DNA of 64,000 nucleotides. Origin: Panorpa germanica. Its lineage: Eukaryota; Arthropoda; Insecta; Mecoptera; Panorpidae. The notes beneath the pieces were generated by a model. The model saw only the letters and a list, made by a program, of their open reading frames with translations. It did no database searches and was not told the DNA's origin. The translations under genes and the position numbers were made by a program. The DNA is taken from contig OY783203.1 in the NCBI GenBank assembly GCA_963678705.1, positions 39,680,347-39,744,346 on the forward strand. The letters run 5' to 3'. Of the stretch, positions 11,401 to 24,505 are shown piece after piece. Positions within the stretch are counted from its first letter, which is position 1; each line of letters begins with the position of its first letter.

Positions 11401-13189
11401 TTTTATAACAAAATATTTAAAAACGAACAATTCAAAAAAAACAAAGCTGATTTGATAAACTGGTCTAGCTTATTAAAATTAATGAACAAATAAAAAAACA
11501 ATGATATTAATGACCATTTAAATGAGCTACAAAAAATCCCAAAAATACAAAATTTTATATTAAATTAATATTTAATAATAATACCAATAATGATTAAAGT
11601 TCTTTACATACTTAGTAGTACACTCTTCCACAATTGAAATATATGTATTGGTATATTATTAGATGCACATTATGATTTCGAAAAATGATATAGTTATAAA
11701 AAGAATCTGTATAGTAAAGTATTTTGTAATCATAATACCATATATTTTTTATATATTAAGTCTTTCAACACGTTGACTGCCGGTTTCCGAGTACGATTCC
11801 TGAACAGCGCTATATTTATTTAATTTGATTTTGTCGTTAACTGATTATATATAAATTTATTCGCAGACACATTGGGCAGCGGATAGATATTAATAAGAGT
11901 AGTCAGTGACACTCCTATCGAAAACAGTTTGTAATTGAAAAAGACTATTTGTAATTCACCTTTTATTTATTTATATGAGTACATTAAATTATTTTACTAA
12001 ACATATCCAAATAATGGCATTTGTTTATATTTATGTATATTCAACAGTAAATTATATATTTATGTATATTAGAATAAATCTTTAAAATGAAACACTTAAA
12101 AATTAATGATAAAAATAATTGTTGTAATCTATTATCAACAAATATATGGCCCAATTAAAACTAAATCACACATCAGCACCCTTTTTAAAAAATAATCAAC
12201 ACATTTATAATATTGTTTTAAAACGAATTGAATAAAATTAGCAACATATCCTCTTAATAACTGCCTCATTCAGGTATTCATTTTCAAACACTTCAAATAA
12301 AATTTTAAATATGTACATTTTGTATATCATTGTACATTTTTATGTATATTTTATGTATTATTATTAAAATATCCACATTGCATTTGTTATAAAAATTTAA
12401 CTAGAAATTTTAATATGACCCACCTAATAAGTTTGTTTTAAACCTACTTTCGTCTATAAAAATATTGCTACTTAGTGAACAAAAAGTAGTGGGTACCTTT
12501 TAATTGATTGTAAGGCAAAATACGTATTATCTTATTAATGCAAGAAAAATGAGGTAGTGTCATACAAAAAAAAAAATCAAAAAAAATATAACAATTTCGT
12601 TTTGTACCAATTATTTGTGAATACAATATATAAGGTTAATGTGCATGTTTCATTATCATATTTTTATATTTCATGGTTTATATACGCAAAATGAAATTCT
12701 TCCATATTATCAGTATTGGAGTTGTAAAACTCATTATGTTTAATAATTTTTGTTTCTAATTTTATTGATAATATTTAATATATTATAAGATATTTAATAT
12801 TACTTAAAAAAAATACTGGTACACTAAATTTGTAGTCCAGACTAACATTTAAACATTAATTTAGTTATTCTTATTTGTTCAACATATAGCATATACATGT
12901 ATGATGATGTACGATTGTCAATTATAAATAATTTCATAAAACTACAGAAACAGTAATAATTAAGCAATATACTTTGGCAATAATGAAGTATCTACATGCA
13001 AAACTTTTTAAAAATATAAATAATTGCATTTAATATACTAATATATATTAAATTTGATTAAAGGCACTTGTAAGCGTCTTGTATTCTTTTAATTAAATAG
13101 GGTAAATTTTAAATTAAAAGTATATATTTCATAAGACCTTCAAGGTTGATTTTTGCATATTTATATATATATAATATAGAAACATATAT
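11401..13189. other. AT-rich intergenic spacer
   Basis: No gene-like frame, RNA gene or element boundary seen. Composed of A- and T-runs and short simple repeats. Confidence 0.6.
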
Positions 13190-13212
13190 GTATGTATGTA
13201 TATATATATACG

Positions 13213-13251
<39 letters not shown>

Positions 13252-13265
13252 ATATATATATATAC

Positions 13266-13297
<32 letters not shown>

Positions 13298-13311
13298 ATA
13301 TATATATATAC

Positions 13312-13343
<32 letters not shown>

Positions 13344-13357
13344 ATATATATATATAC

Positions 13358-13395
<38 letters not shown>
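13190..13395. repeat. TA microsatellite organised as a 46-bp minisatellite
   Basis: Almost pure TA dinucleotides interrupted by ACGT and GTATATATG blocks. The CG dinucleotides at 13,265, 13,311 and 13,357 are exactly 46 bp apart, with a fourth at 13,211 (54 bp). The overlapping open frames of Tyr/Ile on both strands are by-products of the repeat. Confidence 0.9.
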
Positions 13396-13397
<2 letters not shown>

Positions 13398-14427
13398 TTA
13401 TTGCACATTTATTTCACGCAAGAGTAAAAATTAGTCCTTTACCTATTTATGACGTAAAATCTAAATATTTATAAACACTAACGCGTAGTATTGTGTATAT
13501 ATTTATATATAAAAATAACATTTAATATTAAAGATACTTTTGTTCTATATAGGCACAATAGCAGGCGTATATTACAACTACAGCTACATTTTCCAAGATT
13601 GAAATTTATTCAGAGATATTTTCTTAACTACTTCATATTATTTTGGTTTACGTATGGCCTTTCTGAACAAAGAAAGTATTTATTTCTCCAGTTACAAACT
13701 ATATAACATAAGTCTCCAAAATATGTTAATATCTATAATCAATTTTGCCATTTGTCGTATACGAATTAACACAAAGTCAGTGTAATAATATGCTTTTTGT
13801 AAAATATAACAAAACATACCATAAAAGAATTATATTATTATAAAACAAAGTAGGCAGTTAATTTATTTTGGCAGAAACTTTATTATCTGGAAAATATTTC
13901 TTATTTTAAAAGCTACCAATAATTCATAATATAAATCATTTACGATTAATTAAAATAATAGATACGTTTAAACATTTTATATGTTAATAACAAAATGACA
14001 ATAAACTAACTTTGAATGTGGTTATAAATATGATACCACATACAACTTCTAGCTACTTTGTAAAATCAGAAATATAACTACTCTATAATTTATTATAGCA
14101 ACATTAACACTTAATGTAAGATATACAAAGGCAAGATCAAAATATGAAAAGCAATGATGATTAAATTTATTCATCAGAAGCATTCAAAAAAAAAAGTATC
14201 AAGAAAACCACTAAGCACAATATAAATAAAAATGTAAAAGTACTGTTTAGAAAAAATAAAAGTTTTAAAATGTATGGCAGATAATTGCAAACCTATATTT
14301 TTGCAATTGAATTCGACTTGCAATCGCACTATAAAATTACCGAAAATTCACTGTACTGGCTATTTTAGAAGAAGGATAATTATTATATTCAAATATTATC
14401 ACGAGTCTTCAAATAACCAATCACGTA
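13396..14427. other. AT-rich spacer and likely gem 3' flank
   Basis: No gene seen. The gem transcript on the minus strand should end here or in the duplicated block just above; TTTATT on the plus strand at about 14,166 (AATAAA on the minus strand) is one candidate poly(A) signal. Confidence 0.45.
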
Positions 14428-14943
14428 AATAGATGATACGAATCTAATTCGATAGTTATAAAGTTTGTTTAAACAAATCTGAAGAACGTGTAATTAGATA
14501 CAGAAGAATTTTGTAAATTTAATAAATAAGTAAACATTAGCATGGATAATACACACCATTATCTTCTACAATCCACAGCATCACATCGCCGCACCTTTAA
14601 GCCATTTCATTCCTATAAATGCTTTTCAATATTATCTTTCCACTGAAAACTTCTACTCCAAATAACCTATCCTCTTGAATATTGGCAATAGATGATACGA
14701 ATCTAATTCGATAGTTATAAAATTTGTTTAAACAAATCTGAAGAACGTGTAATTAGATACAGAAGTATTGTGTAAATTTAATAAATAAGTAAACATTACC
14801 ATGCATAATACACACCATTATCTTCTACAATCCACAGCATCACTTCGCTTCTTTAAGTCATTTCATTCCTATAAATGCTTTTCAATATTATCTTTCCACC
14901 CAAAACTTCTACTCCAAATAAACTATCATCTCGAATATTGGCA
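14428..14943. repeat. Direct tandem duplication (about 258 bp) covering the gem 3' end
   Basis: Copy 1 (about 14,428-14,687) and copy 2 (about 14,687-14,943) both run from AGATGATACGAATCTAATTC through CACACCATTATCTTCTACAA to ATTATCTTTCCAC and GAATATTGGCAA, at roughly 95% identity. Copy 2 contains the gem stop codon (14,853-14,855) and the last 29 or so codons. Copy 1 is therefore a duplicate of the end of the coding sequence plus 3' UTR, lying downstream of the live stop codon. Confidence 0.88.
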
Positions 14944-17900
14944 ACTACTTCATCGGTTAAACTAATATGTACTCCATTTGGTCCTTGCAAACAAAACATA
15001 TGCCCACCGCTATTGCTTGACATACTCATTTGTTGAAGTCCGTTTTGGCAATAAGCTAAACTGGTGCTTGTTAAACCATTACAAATCAAGTTTGAGATAT
15101 TTGGTAGCTTCGATAATTTAGCAATTAATTCTTTAACAGTATATGATTGCATATAAATAGCATTATATGTAGAAGTATTTTCATTGCAAACATAAAATGT
15201 TAAACATGGTGTAAGTGCCCTAAAAAAAAACAAAAATTTTTTATTTATTCACATTTAAAAAAATAGATTTCTTAAGTTATTATGACTTACTTTGCATGAA
15301 GGGTATTATAGAGTCGAATACCATCGGCAAGTCCACAAATTTGAATTAAATCATCTTTACATAATCTGTACAAAAAAATATTGTAATAATTTCTTTATAT
15401 TTCATACGAATTAAATATAAAATCAATATTAACCGTAAAATGTCAGCTCCGGAGAAATGGTTAAATGTAGCAGCATAGGCTGAGAACCTGTTAGTCTGTA
15501 GCCATTGTGCTAATTGTTGAGTCGAGGTATCCTTGCATAAAGATAATGACTAGAACATTTAGTAAAATAAAGTTAATTTCATATTATTGTACAGTTCCCG
15601 TTAAACACAAAATGTATATATTATCCTGTATATTAAACTTACGAGTTCATCAACTAATTGGTCGGGCAAGATAGAATTTGGTGAATTTAATGAACTTGCT
15701 TGTAGAGGAACAGGGACCAATTGACTACACTGCGTATTATCCATGTTTATTTTGGCCGTTGATTGAGAGGTCATATTTTGTGAAATTGCCACTGGCGACG
15801 GAGCATTAAACATTTGTAAGGGAGATCCATTACGTTGGTTACTATAAAAAAAACTCTTTAAAAACAGAAGATAAGTAAGCTATAAGTGGTTTAAACCTAA
15901 AATTTATTACCTTTGGTCTGGAGAATAAGGTGCGTGAGTTGGTGATCTGGAATTTGATGACAACAAAGATTCACAGGAAAGGTCATTGAGAATTGTACAC
16001 TCATAACTTGGCTGATACTTTTCTTGTTCTGATGCTGGTCTTTTCAATATCTTTTCTCTGTCCTGTTTATGCTTTCTGTCTGCTCCTTTTAATTTAAAAA
16101 CCTTTAAATGAAATATGATTAATATCTTGTTTATTAGATTCTTCAAAAGTAAGAGTAAGTATTTTTACTACAATTCTATTTACTTTTATTTGGCAAGCAG
16201 CAGCGTGTAAAGGTTTTGGGGACTGAGAGATATTTTCTTGACCATCTACATTTATATTAGGTAGATATGTTTCAACCTGTATACGAAATGGTACTCCCTT
16301 TTCACCACCATGTTTTTTTGGAGTAAATTCTGTTGAAATGCAATTTACCTATGGAAATTTTTTCGTTAATAATATTATTTAAATTAATGTAAGAATAACT
16401 ACAAGTCAGTGATTGTCTTAGAAATAAAATATCAATCATAACATTGTAGATGTGTTTTCATTTTATTAATTATTACTTTAATATAAACTCCAACTTCTTT
16501 CATAGGATCCCAGAGAATTTCGACTGTATTAAGTAATGTTTGACTCATGGATTGACTCACGTGGCAAAGACCATATGATAAAGGAACATCCACCTAAAAC
16601 ATAACGTTACAGTTGTAATATTTTAATTCATAAAGAATAAATATAAATTTTAAAGGAGACTATTTATCTTAAACTATTTGTACCTCAACAATTCTCTCTC
16701 CTGGTCTAGCAGCTTGCCATTGACTCATTTGTTCCCTTTCCATATATTGAAGACGACGCTCATGAAAACAAATTTTTATTATACTCTAAAAAGAGACAAA
16801 ACTCATTTAAAAAAAACCATTATTTATGTATGTATATTATTATGTTATAAAATAATACAACACACCTTTAAAATTTTACCACGGTAAGCACTTAAATCAC
16901 CCAGCTTTTTTAGTTTTATTTCATAAGATTGTCCTTGATTTAAATATGTCAAAGTATCTTCATTACTCTTTGTAGCTATGCTTGTGGCAGCCGCTAGCAC
17001 ATATTGGAATCTAAAATAATAATAAATCAAACCATAATAGCATATATAATCAATCTCTATTTTCTAAATAAGAATTTCAAAAAATACATAATCTAATGTT
17101 TTTAATTTCAATATTTTACCTGCAATCTTCGGAAACTGTAATTTCATTTGTACTTGCAGGAAGTTGAGTCGAACGTGTTGATGAAATTTCTTGAGTAGAA
17201 CATGAGACACCTGCTAACAAAGATAACAATACCAATGAGTCTAATTTAAAACAATAATTATGCGTTAGGTTGTTAGGAAACAATTTTAACCATTTTCAAG
17301 AAGAAAATTGTTTTGCCCCTGCAGGAGTTGTTGAAGACTGACATTTCCATTGCTATTATTATTTGAGTCATTAATATCCTGATGCTGTTGACGGGGCGGT
17401 GAACGAGAATTTCTAGAAACTGTAGCTGGATCTTGAGGACCTCCAGTTGGTGAAGGCGCTTCCTGCTTGAAGACTGTCAATGACGGGAGTGAAAGTAAAG
17501 CCTCACTAAATAATATGAAAGATATATAGTAAAAAATAATTATAAAAATAATTTATTATAATAATATATGAAAAGGGATTATAAAGATCCACCTTATATT
17601 ATAGGAGCTGTTAAGATCTGCACTAATGTCCAGCTCGATATCATCGACGTTCCATCCCATTCGAGCTAGTAATAATTATTTAATTCAATTTAAATTTAAT
17701 AATGAAAAATAATTATATTTATAGTCTAGTAAGAAATAACTAGAGGAATAATTATTATTTCAAATAAATATATAATTATTTATCGAATGCTAAAGTTTCC
17801 ACATTTATTCACTTTATTAAATTATTAAATTAGTGTAAAAATGTATATCATGTTACTAAATTATTCGAAAACGACACTTCGTCTAAAAATGTAATAACAA

Positions 17901-19306
17901 AACTTCTAATTTTACATTAAAATCATCGTGCCTTGTGACAAGAAAAACAGAAACTCATAACCTTACAAATATATAATTATGTTGTATATAATTAAAATAA
18001 TATATATAAGTATAATACAACAATTTAAATTCTCAGCTATGTAGTTTTATAGGTAACATTAAATTAAGTCCAACTTAAAACGAAATATATGTGATTATGT
18101 TCTCTATTATAAAATTCATTCTTTATTTATATATATAGATAATTTATTTTATCCCGGCAAACACAAAATGTTCTTATGACGATAAAAATTATTAGATAAG
18201 TTTGTGTTTAATAGGATGAGTTAGACTCTCGGGTTTACAGGTGTTTAAATACCAAGATATGCTAACAAATTATCTGTACTCTACATTAAATACTTGTATA
18301 TAATCATTACAAGCACCAAGCACATTATGTCACTTGACAGATAATAATCAAACAATGGGATATTTTATTTCGGTATGACAGAATACAACACTGGTGACCT
18401 TTGACTTGATACTGATAACATAACATACGACCACCTAAACGAATGATTTATGTTAATTTTAATTAAATTTGATGCTTAAATAATGGCCAAAAATTGTTAC
18501 AATGAGTTTGTTTTGACAGTTGTACATGACATTTTAACTGTAGACTTACCAGAATTATTTTTTGTAGCACGGCGTGTATCCTGTTGACTTTTGTCAGCGA
18601 TTTTGTTCTCATTGTTGGACATCACCTGAATCTTGTTATCACTAAGACCAGCTGCTGTCACGAGACCAAGACTACTTTCCCATTCCATTTTTCTTTTCCT
18701 ATTTATAATATCTGTGTTAGATTTAATACCAATCTGAGGAACTTCTTCAACACCGTTTATATTAATCTGGATGTTTGGAACTTTATTTGATGCTGTTTTA
18801 TGTTCTTTAGTTTTGTGCCCGTTATTCATACCTTGATTTTGAATGTTAGCCAATTGCTTAATATTATGAATAGCAGTCTTTACATCACTTGGCCATACGA
18901 AAAGATCATCTAGAGAATTTTGCATATGTTCTTTTTCTGGAGAGTTCAATGAAATCCAAGAATTTTTTGAATCTGGAGGAGAATACTCTAGTTCGAGCTC
19001 TAAATAAGAATCGTTATGGAATCCCAAGTTTCCTTGATCATATAAGGAAAATTCCATAGTACTTTCAACAAGATGTTTGTTGCCGCTTTCCTTGTGATTC
19101 TCCTCAATTGTTTCGATACTTGAACTTTTAATTTCTTTGGTTTGATTCAAATATTGACAAGTGGAGTCCAACAAGTCAGGAAATATATTATTCTCAAAAT
19201 TAGGTTGCTCGGAATTTGTATTTTCTGGTTTACTTAATTTGTTTGTTTGAATACCTAAAGTATTATCTTTAAACGTATGGAAACCATACGGATAATATAT
19301 TTCCAT
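14853..19306 (-). CDS. gem: CP2-family transcription factor, gemini/TFCP2 orthologue (long form)
   Basis: Thirteen exons (minus): 19,306-18,550; 17,665-17,593; 17,505-17,291; 17,210-17,120; 17,010-16,866; 16,785-16,684; 16,593-16,477; 16,348-16,184; 16,101-15,911; 15,841-15,643; 15,549-15,434; 15,365-15,291; 15,219-14,853. All phases agree, giving 870 aa. Residues 253-378 include [14 protein letters not shown], as at the TFCP2 N-terminus. The CP2 DNA-binding domain runs from [10 protein letters not shown] (about 380) through [22 protein letters not shown] and NTVEILWDP to KYQPSYE (about 590). A SAM-like domain (about 690-748) includes [22 protein letters not shown]. The C-terminal TFCP2 oligomerisation region follows ([30 protein letters not shown]). 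CP2 factors bind DNA as dimers or tetramers in the nucleus. An ATG at codon 255 ([10 protein letters not shown]) would give a 616-aa short form. The first exon, rich in Asn and Ser, is not a known domain to me. Confidence 0.9.
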
Positions 19307-20055
19307 TCGTGGTTCGTATTTTGTTCCTCCAAATCACCCAAAACAATTGAATGGGATGAAAGATTCTGAACACCTCGAAGTTCTATTTACCATAATTTAA
19401 CGCCTACTACTAATAGTTCAAAAACTGTACCTCATAAAACAAATTTTACTTTATTAAAATTAATATTAGTTAAAATTTATGAAATCCAAAGTTTTTATTT
19501 GTTTTATTTCCAAAGCCAATAAGCAAACTTAAAACGTTTTGAATCACAATTTAACATACTAGATCAATCCTTCCAAAGTCCTTACAGACCTAGTCCTAGT
19601 TTAGGGTCAAAGTTGTTAAAATAAGACGAAGAAGGAATTGTACAATTTTTTGATACCAGTACTTTCCCGTTGCCGATGACTTTGAAGCAAAGAGTTTTCA
19701 ATTTTACACATCATTTTCTTCACAATAACTCGAACAAACAGGAAATTGGTTTCTTTGATTTTAGTCTCCATTAGTTGATCAGACGCCAATTTTTTAAATA
19801 TCATATATCTTCTCGTTTGGACGTAATGAAGAAGTTTTATTAATCTATTCTAATTACACTATTTCAAACTGGAAATCCTCTATGAGCTAGGGTTGGACAT
19901 CACTACCGTCTAAGTAAAAAATCTTCAAGTTACTATTAAAGTAGACTAAAATAAAATACATTAGAATATTCAAGCAAATTTTCTATTTAACACAATTACA
20001 ATTTGAATCGATCTCCTTAAATGCATCACTAAACAAGAGGAGGTTCAATCACAAT
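19307..20055. other. gem upstream flank
   Basis: Contains the likely 5' UTR or promoter of the gem long form, transcribed toward lower coordinates. An in-frame TGA lies a few codons upstream of the chosen ATG at 19,306, which supports that start. A minus-strand frame at 19,616-19,804 resembles no protein I know. Confidence 0.4.
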
Positions 20056-20623
20056 TTACATAGACACCAAGTGTCTATATCTCTCCAAAAGCGTCACTTC
20101 TTTAGCAGATAAAGTTAACACTTCAATAAGATCAGGCGGATCAACACTCCGTCCTCGTCCACCCAAATATGCACAGGCTCTCAGCAAACTGGGGTTCTGC
20201 GAAAAGTCCGGGTGCATCACCACTATGGCTGCACAAATGGTCAGTATTCCCTCAATCTCGGTTGAGAACTGAACTGCACTCTTGACCAACCAGTTTCCTA
20301 GAACTTCCTGGTGTCTTCGGAGTGTCTGCCTAAAGCAGTTCAAATGTAAACGAATATCACAATACATACATGTGCATGGCACAACAATAGAGTGAAAACA
20401 TTTTCAAAATCTTATTTAATTCAAAGAAGAGAAACTGTATGCTTGCTTGACTGAACACAACTGACAAATTTTTCTATTGCAGGCAGTACGTATACCCAAG
20501 CGTTATAACTTTACATTGGCAGTAATTGAAGATAATTAGTAAGATGAGATGTGTCAGATGTCAATTGGTTTACTTGCGAATAATTTTTGTTTTAGTTCTT
20601 GACGTAGGCTCTCCACAACTAGC
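20056..20623 (-). CDS. 3' exons of an unrecognised gene
   Basis: Two exon-like pieces on the minus strand. The first (about 20,623-20,572) follows a good acceptor (TTTTCAG) and encodes LVVESLRQELKQKLFA, a coiled-coil-like helix. The second starts after CTGCTTTAG near 20,333 and encodes QTLRRHQEVLGNWLVKS and, further on, FSTEIEGILTICAAIVVM and LIEVLTLSAKEVTLLERY, ending in a stop at 20,056. The sequence is amphipathic and helix-rich with few low-complexity runs, so it looks like a real all-helical protein end. I do not recognise the family. The obvious donor (GTAAAC after TTCGCAA) is one base out of phase with the second exon; a GC donor with the next AG would fit, or the piece is a pseudogene. 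No upstream exons were found in the next 10 kb. Confidence 0.5.
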
Positions 20624-21220
20624 TGAAAACAAAGACACAATGGCTATAATACAACATTGATCGAGTCTCAACAAAACAGTCTCAAACAAAACAAAAAAAT
20701 GTGCAACAAGTGTCTGGTCAATCATTCTATTGGTAGCACATAAATCCGATCATAAGCAAAATAAGTAAGACCACTAGCATAGAACAGTGAAACTCACGAG
20801 GTTCCGCACGTGGGAAAATGTAAATTAAATACAAGAAAAAATACAAATCACGTTATAATTATAGTATGCAAAATATTATAGCTCAAGATGTATTATAAAT
20901 GAATGTATGCACATTATATATATATAGTATATATCAATTTACGATATTACTTGAAACCGTTATATTGATAATCATAATTTTTTTTTAAATACGTCTTTAT
21001 ATAATATTTACTGCAAAAGATAAAATAGAGCCAGACAAATAAGATTATAATGCGAAAATAGCAGTGCGTGAGTAAACATTTTAATACTTTATTATAATTT
21101 CTCTTTTATTTACCATTCAAATGAAAAGGCTATTAAGGCATTTAAGATTACAAAAACATAAAATAATATATATGAATAAATAAAAAAATAAATTAATAAA
21201 TATATATATGTATAATGGAG

Positions 21221-21303
<83 letters not shown>

Positions 21304-23703
21304 AATATAAAAGTAATTTATAATCAATAAACTATTTATTTTAAATAGAGCAACTTGATAAATAAAATATAAACAAATCACATGACTGATAAGCCAGCAC
21401 CACTACGATCGATTTTCGGTTTTCATCATATTTGTTTGTAATAAGCAAATTCGAAACACATTCCTCAATTATTTCGTGACAATTTTTATTTAAATTAAAC
21501 ATTTGTAATTAATATAACCTGAAAATTTATTTAATAAATAAGTCTCTTCGAAATTCGATTTAGTATATTTTTATATGAAATATATATGTAAATAATATTT
21601 GAGTTAGGCGTTTGCGATATCACTTTTAAAAGATTATTTTGGAGAAAAAAAACCCGAATTTATTAAGATATTTAATTTATTATATTCTTAATTTTTATTT
21701 TTATTTATTATATTCTTAATTCTTATTTTAAATTATTATAATCTTTAATTTATTATATCATTCGACCGTTACTCCAGTCATCCTCAGTAGTATCATGTAA
21801 TAAAAGATCACAGAAAAAAGTGAGATTTTTATAAAAAAAAATTAGAGAAGCAGGCCAGGCAACTTTGAATTAAAACGAAACATTTCCAAACAGCTGCTAT
21901 TATAATACCAGATGAAAAATAAAAGATCCTTTGCTCTTCTGCCATACAAATTTTGAGAGAGTACCTTACTATGAAAATTTGCAAACAAAAAATGCAGGAA
22001 CATCGAGGGTGTTCACGATTCTAATAGTTACTGTTAATTTTTTATTTCTTAAAGGCTCATAACTCAGTTTCTAATCCATTAATCTTAGGTCTTTATATCA
22101 GTACCAAATATTTCAACATTTATTAAGATACTATGTAAAAAAAAAAATACAGGAACTTGTAAATAATATTTAATTTTTTGTGTTCATTTGAATATTGCTT
22201 TCCTCAATATCTCAAAACTTAAAAATCGTGACTCTCTGATGTTCTGGACGATCGACATAACAACACATTCATATTTTGAGAAACATTCATCTTAATTACA
22301 ACTGACGCACATTTGGACCTAATCTGTCTTGAATGATATCATGATTGTAAAATATGAAATTAAAAAAGTTTTATTCGTATTGCTCTCGTATTTTTTTCTA
22401 GCTATAGTAATACATATAATTATAATATATAGGAGGATATTTAATTTGTATTAAATAAACAGTAAATAATTGATAAGAATTTAACTATCTAATAAGTAAT
22501 GTAGCTTTAAATACAGTTAGTTCACTTCTCAATGGAATTGCATAAAAGTTTGTTATGTTTACTAAAATAGTGTGTGTTTTTTTTTTGTTTTGTTGGATTG
22601 AAAAATTAACAGAGTATTATTACGTAAAGTATCATAAGATACGAGTATAAAACCTCAACGCTTTTTTCTAAACCTCTTTCTATTGTTTTTAAATTACATA
22701 TTCATAAATACCGTTTCCGTAACACACTAAAATAATCTTTTTTTATAAGTAAATATTATAACTAATTTCTCTGAAAAAACATGTTGTTTTCCTTAAACTG
22801 TTTACAACTCATATATTATATTATATAATAATATATATATATAATTTAATAATTTCTTTCAGAAAAATTCCAAAAATGTTGTACACGACAAAGTAAAAAA
22901 CATCGTCGATTGTGGATTTATGAAACAAAAATCGTTTTTTATTCTTTAGATGGTCGAGAAACTTGAAATACGTAGCACTTGATAACAAAAGTGTGTAAAC
23001 ATAAATAAAAACAATTAAACTATAAGGTCAGTATAATAACAACATGGATATTATATTTTCTAAATTTTTATAAATCAAAATTTTAAAATATACTATATTT
23101 TTAAAGCATCAGATATCTCACTATAAAAAACTATACTCTAAATGGTGACCTATATAGGTCACAGGAATGTATATTTATATTATCAAAAAACCCAAGAGTA
23201 TTATATTGGATATATATGACGTAATATCTAACCTTCCCTTGTTTATCTACCCACCCTTTCTAATTACGTTTTTATTATACCAAAAAAAATACAACCCTAA
23301 AGGTTAAAAATTTACTTAAAAAATGAAATTTCATATTCATTATTTTACAGATTTTGCTTTTTTTAAATTACGGAAATATTTTGTTACTGTAGAAAAGCTA
23401 TATTACTATTCAAAAATATTTATCACTTCTATACTAATTCCAATATTATAATAAAATTAGTAAGTTATTAAATATATATTCCTAACTCATAAAGTAGAAG
23501 TAAGAATGGTTCCAAACCTCAAGGGGTTTTATGATATTTCGTTATTCGCAATAAATCTTCTTGCATTTCTCGTCATTTTTAGGTACTTTTTACAATAATA
23601 CGACATAAGATAATAAGAATTTTGTAACTATTTTTCATCTAATTTGTTATGGTTTCTGAGCTGAAATGTATAACATTTGGAATGCAGATAAAATATAGAA
23701 CTG
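20624..23703. other. AT-rich spacer
   Basis: No gene seen on either strand, apart from the (AT)n run at 21,222-21,300. It could be intron sequence of the gene that ends at 20,056. Confidence 0.5.
21222..21300. repeat. (AT)n microsatellite
   Basis: Uninterrupted AT dinucleotides for about 79 bp. It is a typical length-variable locus, and its length in the assembly may be unreliable. Confidence 0.95.
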
Positions 23704-23760
23704 AACCATGAATCGAATCTGAAAACACAACGCTCTAGTGCCCATCACTGTGCTGTCGTT
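23704..23760 (-). mobile_element. Possible tRNA-derived SINE fragment
   Basis: On the minus strand a tRNA-like arrangement is visible: CACAGTGATGGGCACTAGAG (A-box-like part), then GTGTTTTCAGATTCGATTC (B-box-like part). Its layout resembles the better copy at 63,386-63,458. It is degenerate, and no tail or TSD is clear. Confidence 0.4.
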
Positions 23761-23830
23761 TTATGTTTATAATCATAGTTTTATTCTAAATGAACATTAG
23801 TAGAATAATTTGTTGTACGTTTAACCAAAT

Positions 23831-24505
23831 GGGCTTGCGTCCTCATTTTTTAGTGGTCGATTTTTCAATTGTTGATTAAATTGATGTTAATAAATGTGTA
23901 TTGGCGTGTCTATTTTATTAAATATCTAAATGTTGACGGAGATATAGTAATTAAAATTTTGAATTGTAGTTTTAGCGCTAGAAATTGTAGGCCATATTTG
24001 TATGACTTGAAATGCAGTTTTACGTCAGTTATTTGTTGAGTAGGTCAGTGCTGTGGTAATGTTTTGTAGCTGTTAGTAGTCGAAATAATTAAGTCAAATC
24101 AAAGAATAATAAGTTTTATTTTATTTAATCCTGTTACGGCAGACATAATATTGGAATTTTATTGTTCCTTGAGATAGCAGTAAATAATATTTGATATTTT
24201 GATATTTAAATACATATAGCAGAGATTTATGAGTTGTAAGGTTGGTAACCTGTAAACTTACCAGAGTTCTATCTTGAATATGCTATCTCTTTTACGCTCT
24301 GTTGTATAAAAGAGATAGCAACTAACGACTGTGATGTCACATGCAGTTGGAATGTGTACAACGTTGAAAAAATACTTTTTTAATTGATAATATCTCCTGA
24401 AATATAAGGAGTTATTAAAAATAATTGAACATTTGAGGTTCTAGTAACCAACTTTATCAATATATAGTATAGTTTTATAGAAATTAAGCCATAGGACACA
24501 AGCCC
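23831..24505 (+). mobile_element. MITE family B, 675 bp (left member of an inverted pair)
   Basis: Begins GGGCTTGCGTCCTCATTTTT and ends GGACACAAGCCC; with flanks the TIR reads AATGGGCTTGTGTCC (15 bp, one mismatch here). A full-length relative is at 44,486-45,172 and an inverted relative at 25,253-25,875. There is no protein-coding capacity. It is probably a non-autonomous DNA transposon. Confidence 0.88.

Noticed and set aside
13109-13474. Overlapping 80-99 codon frames of Tyr/Ile on both strands
   Set aside because: Produced by TA/GTATAT repeats, which are open in several frames; not genes.
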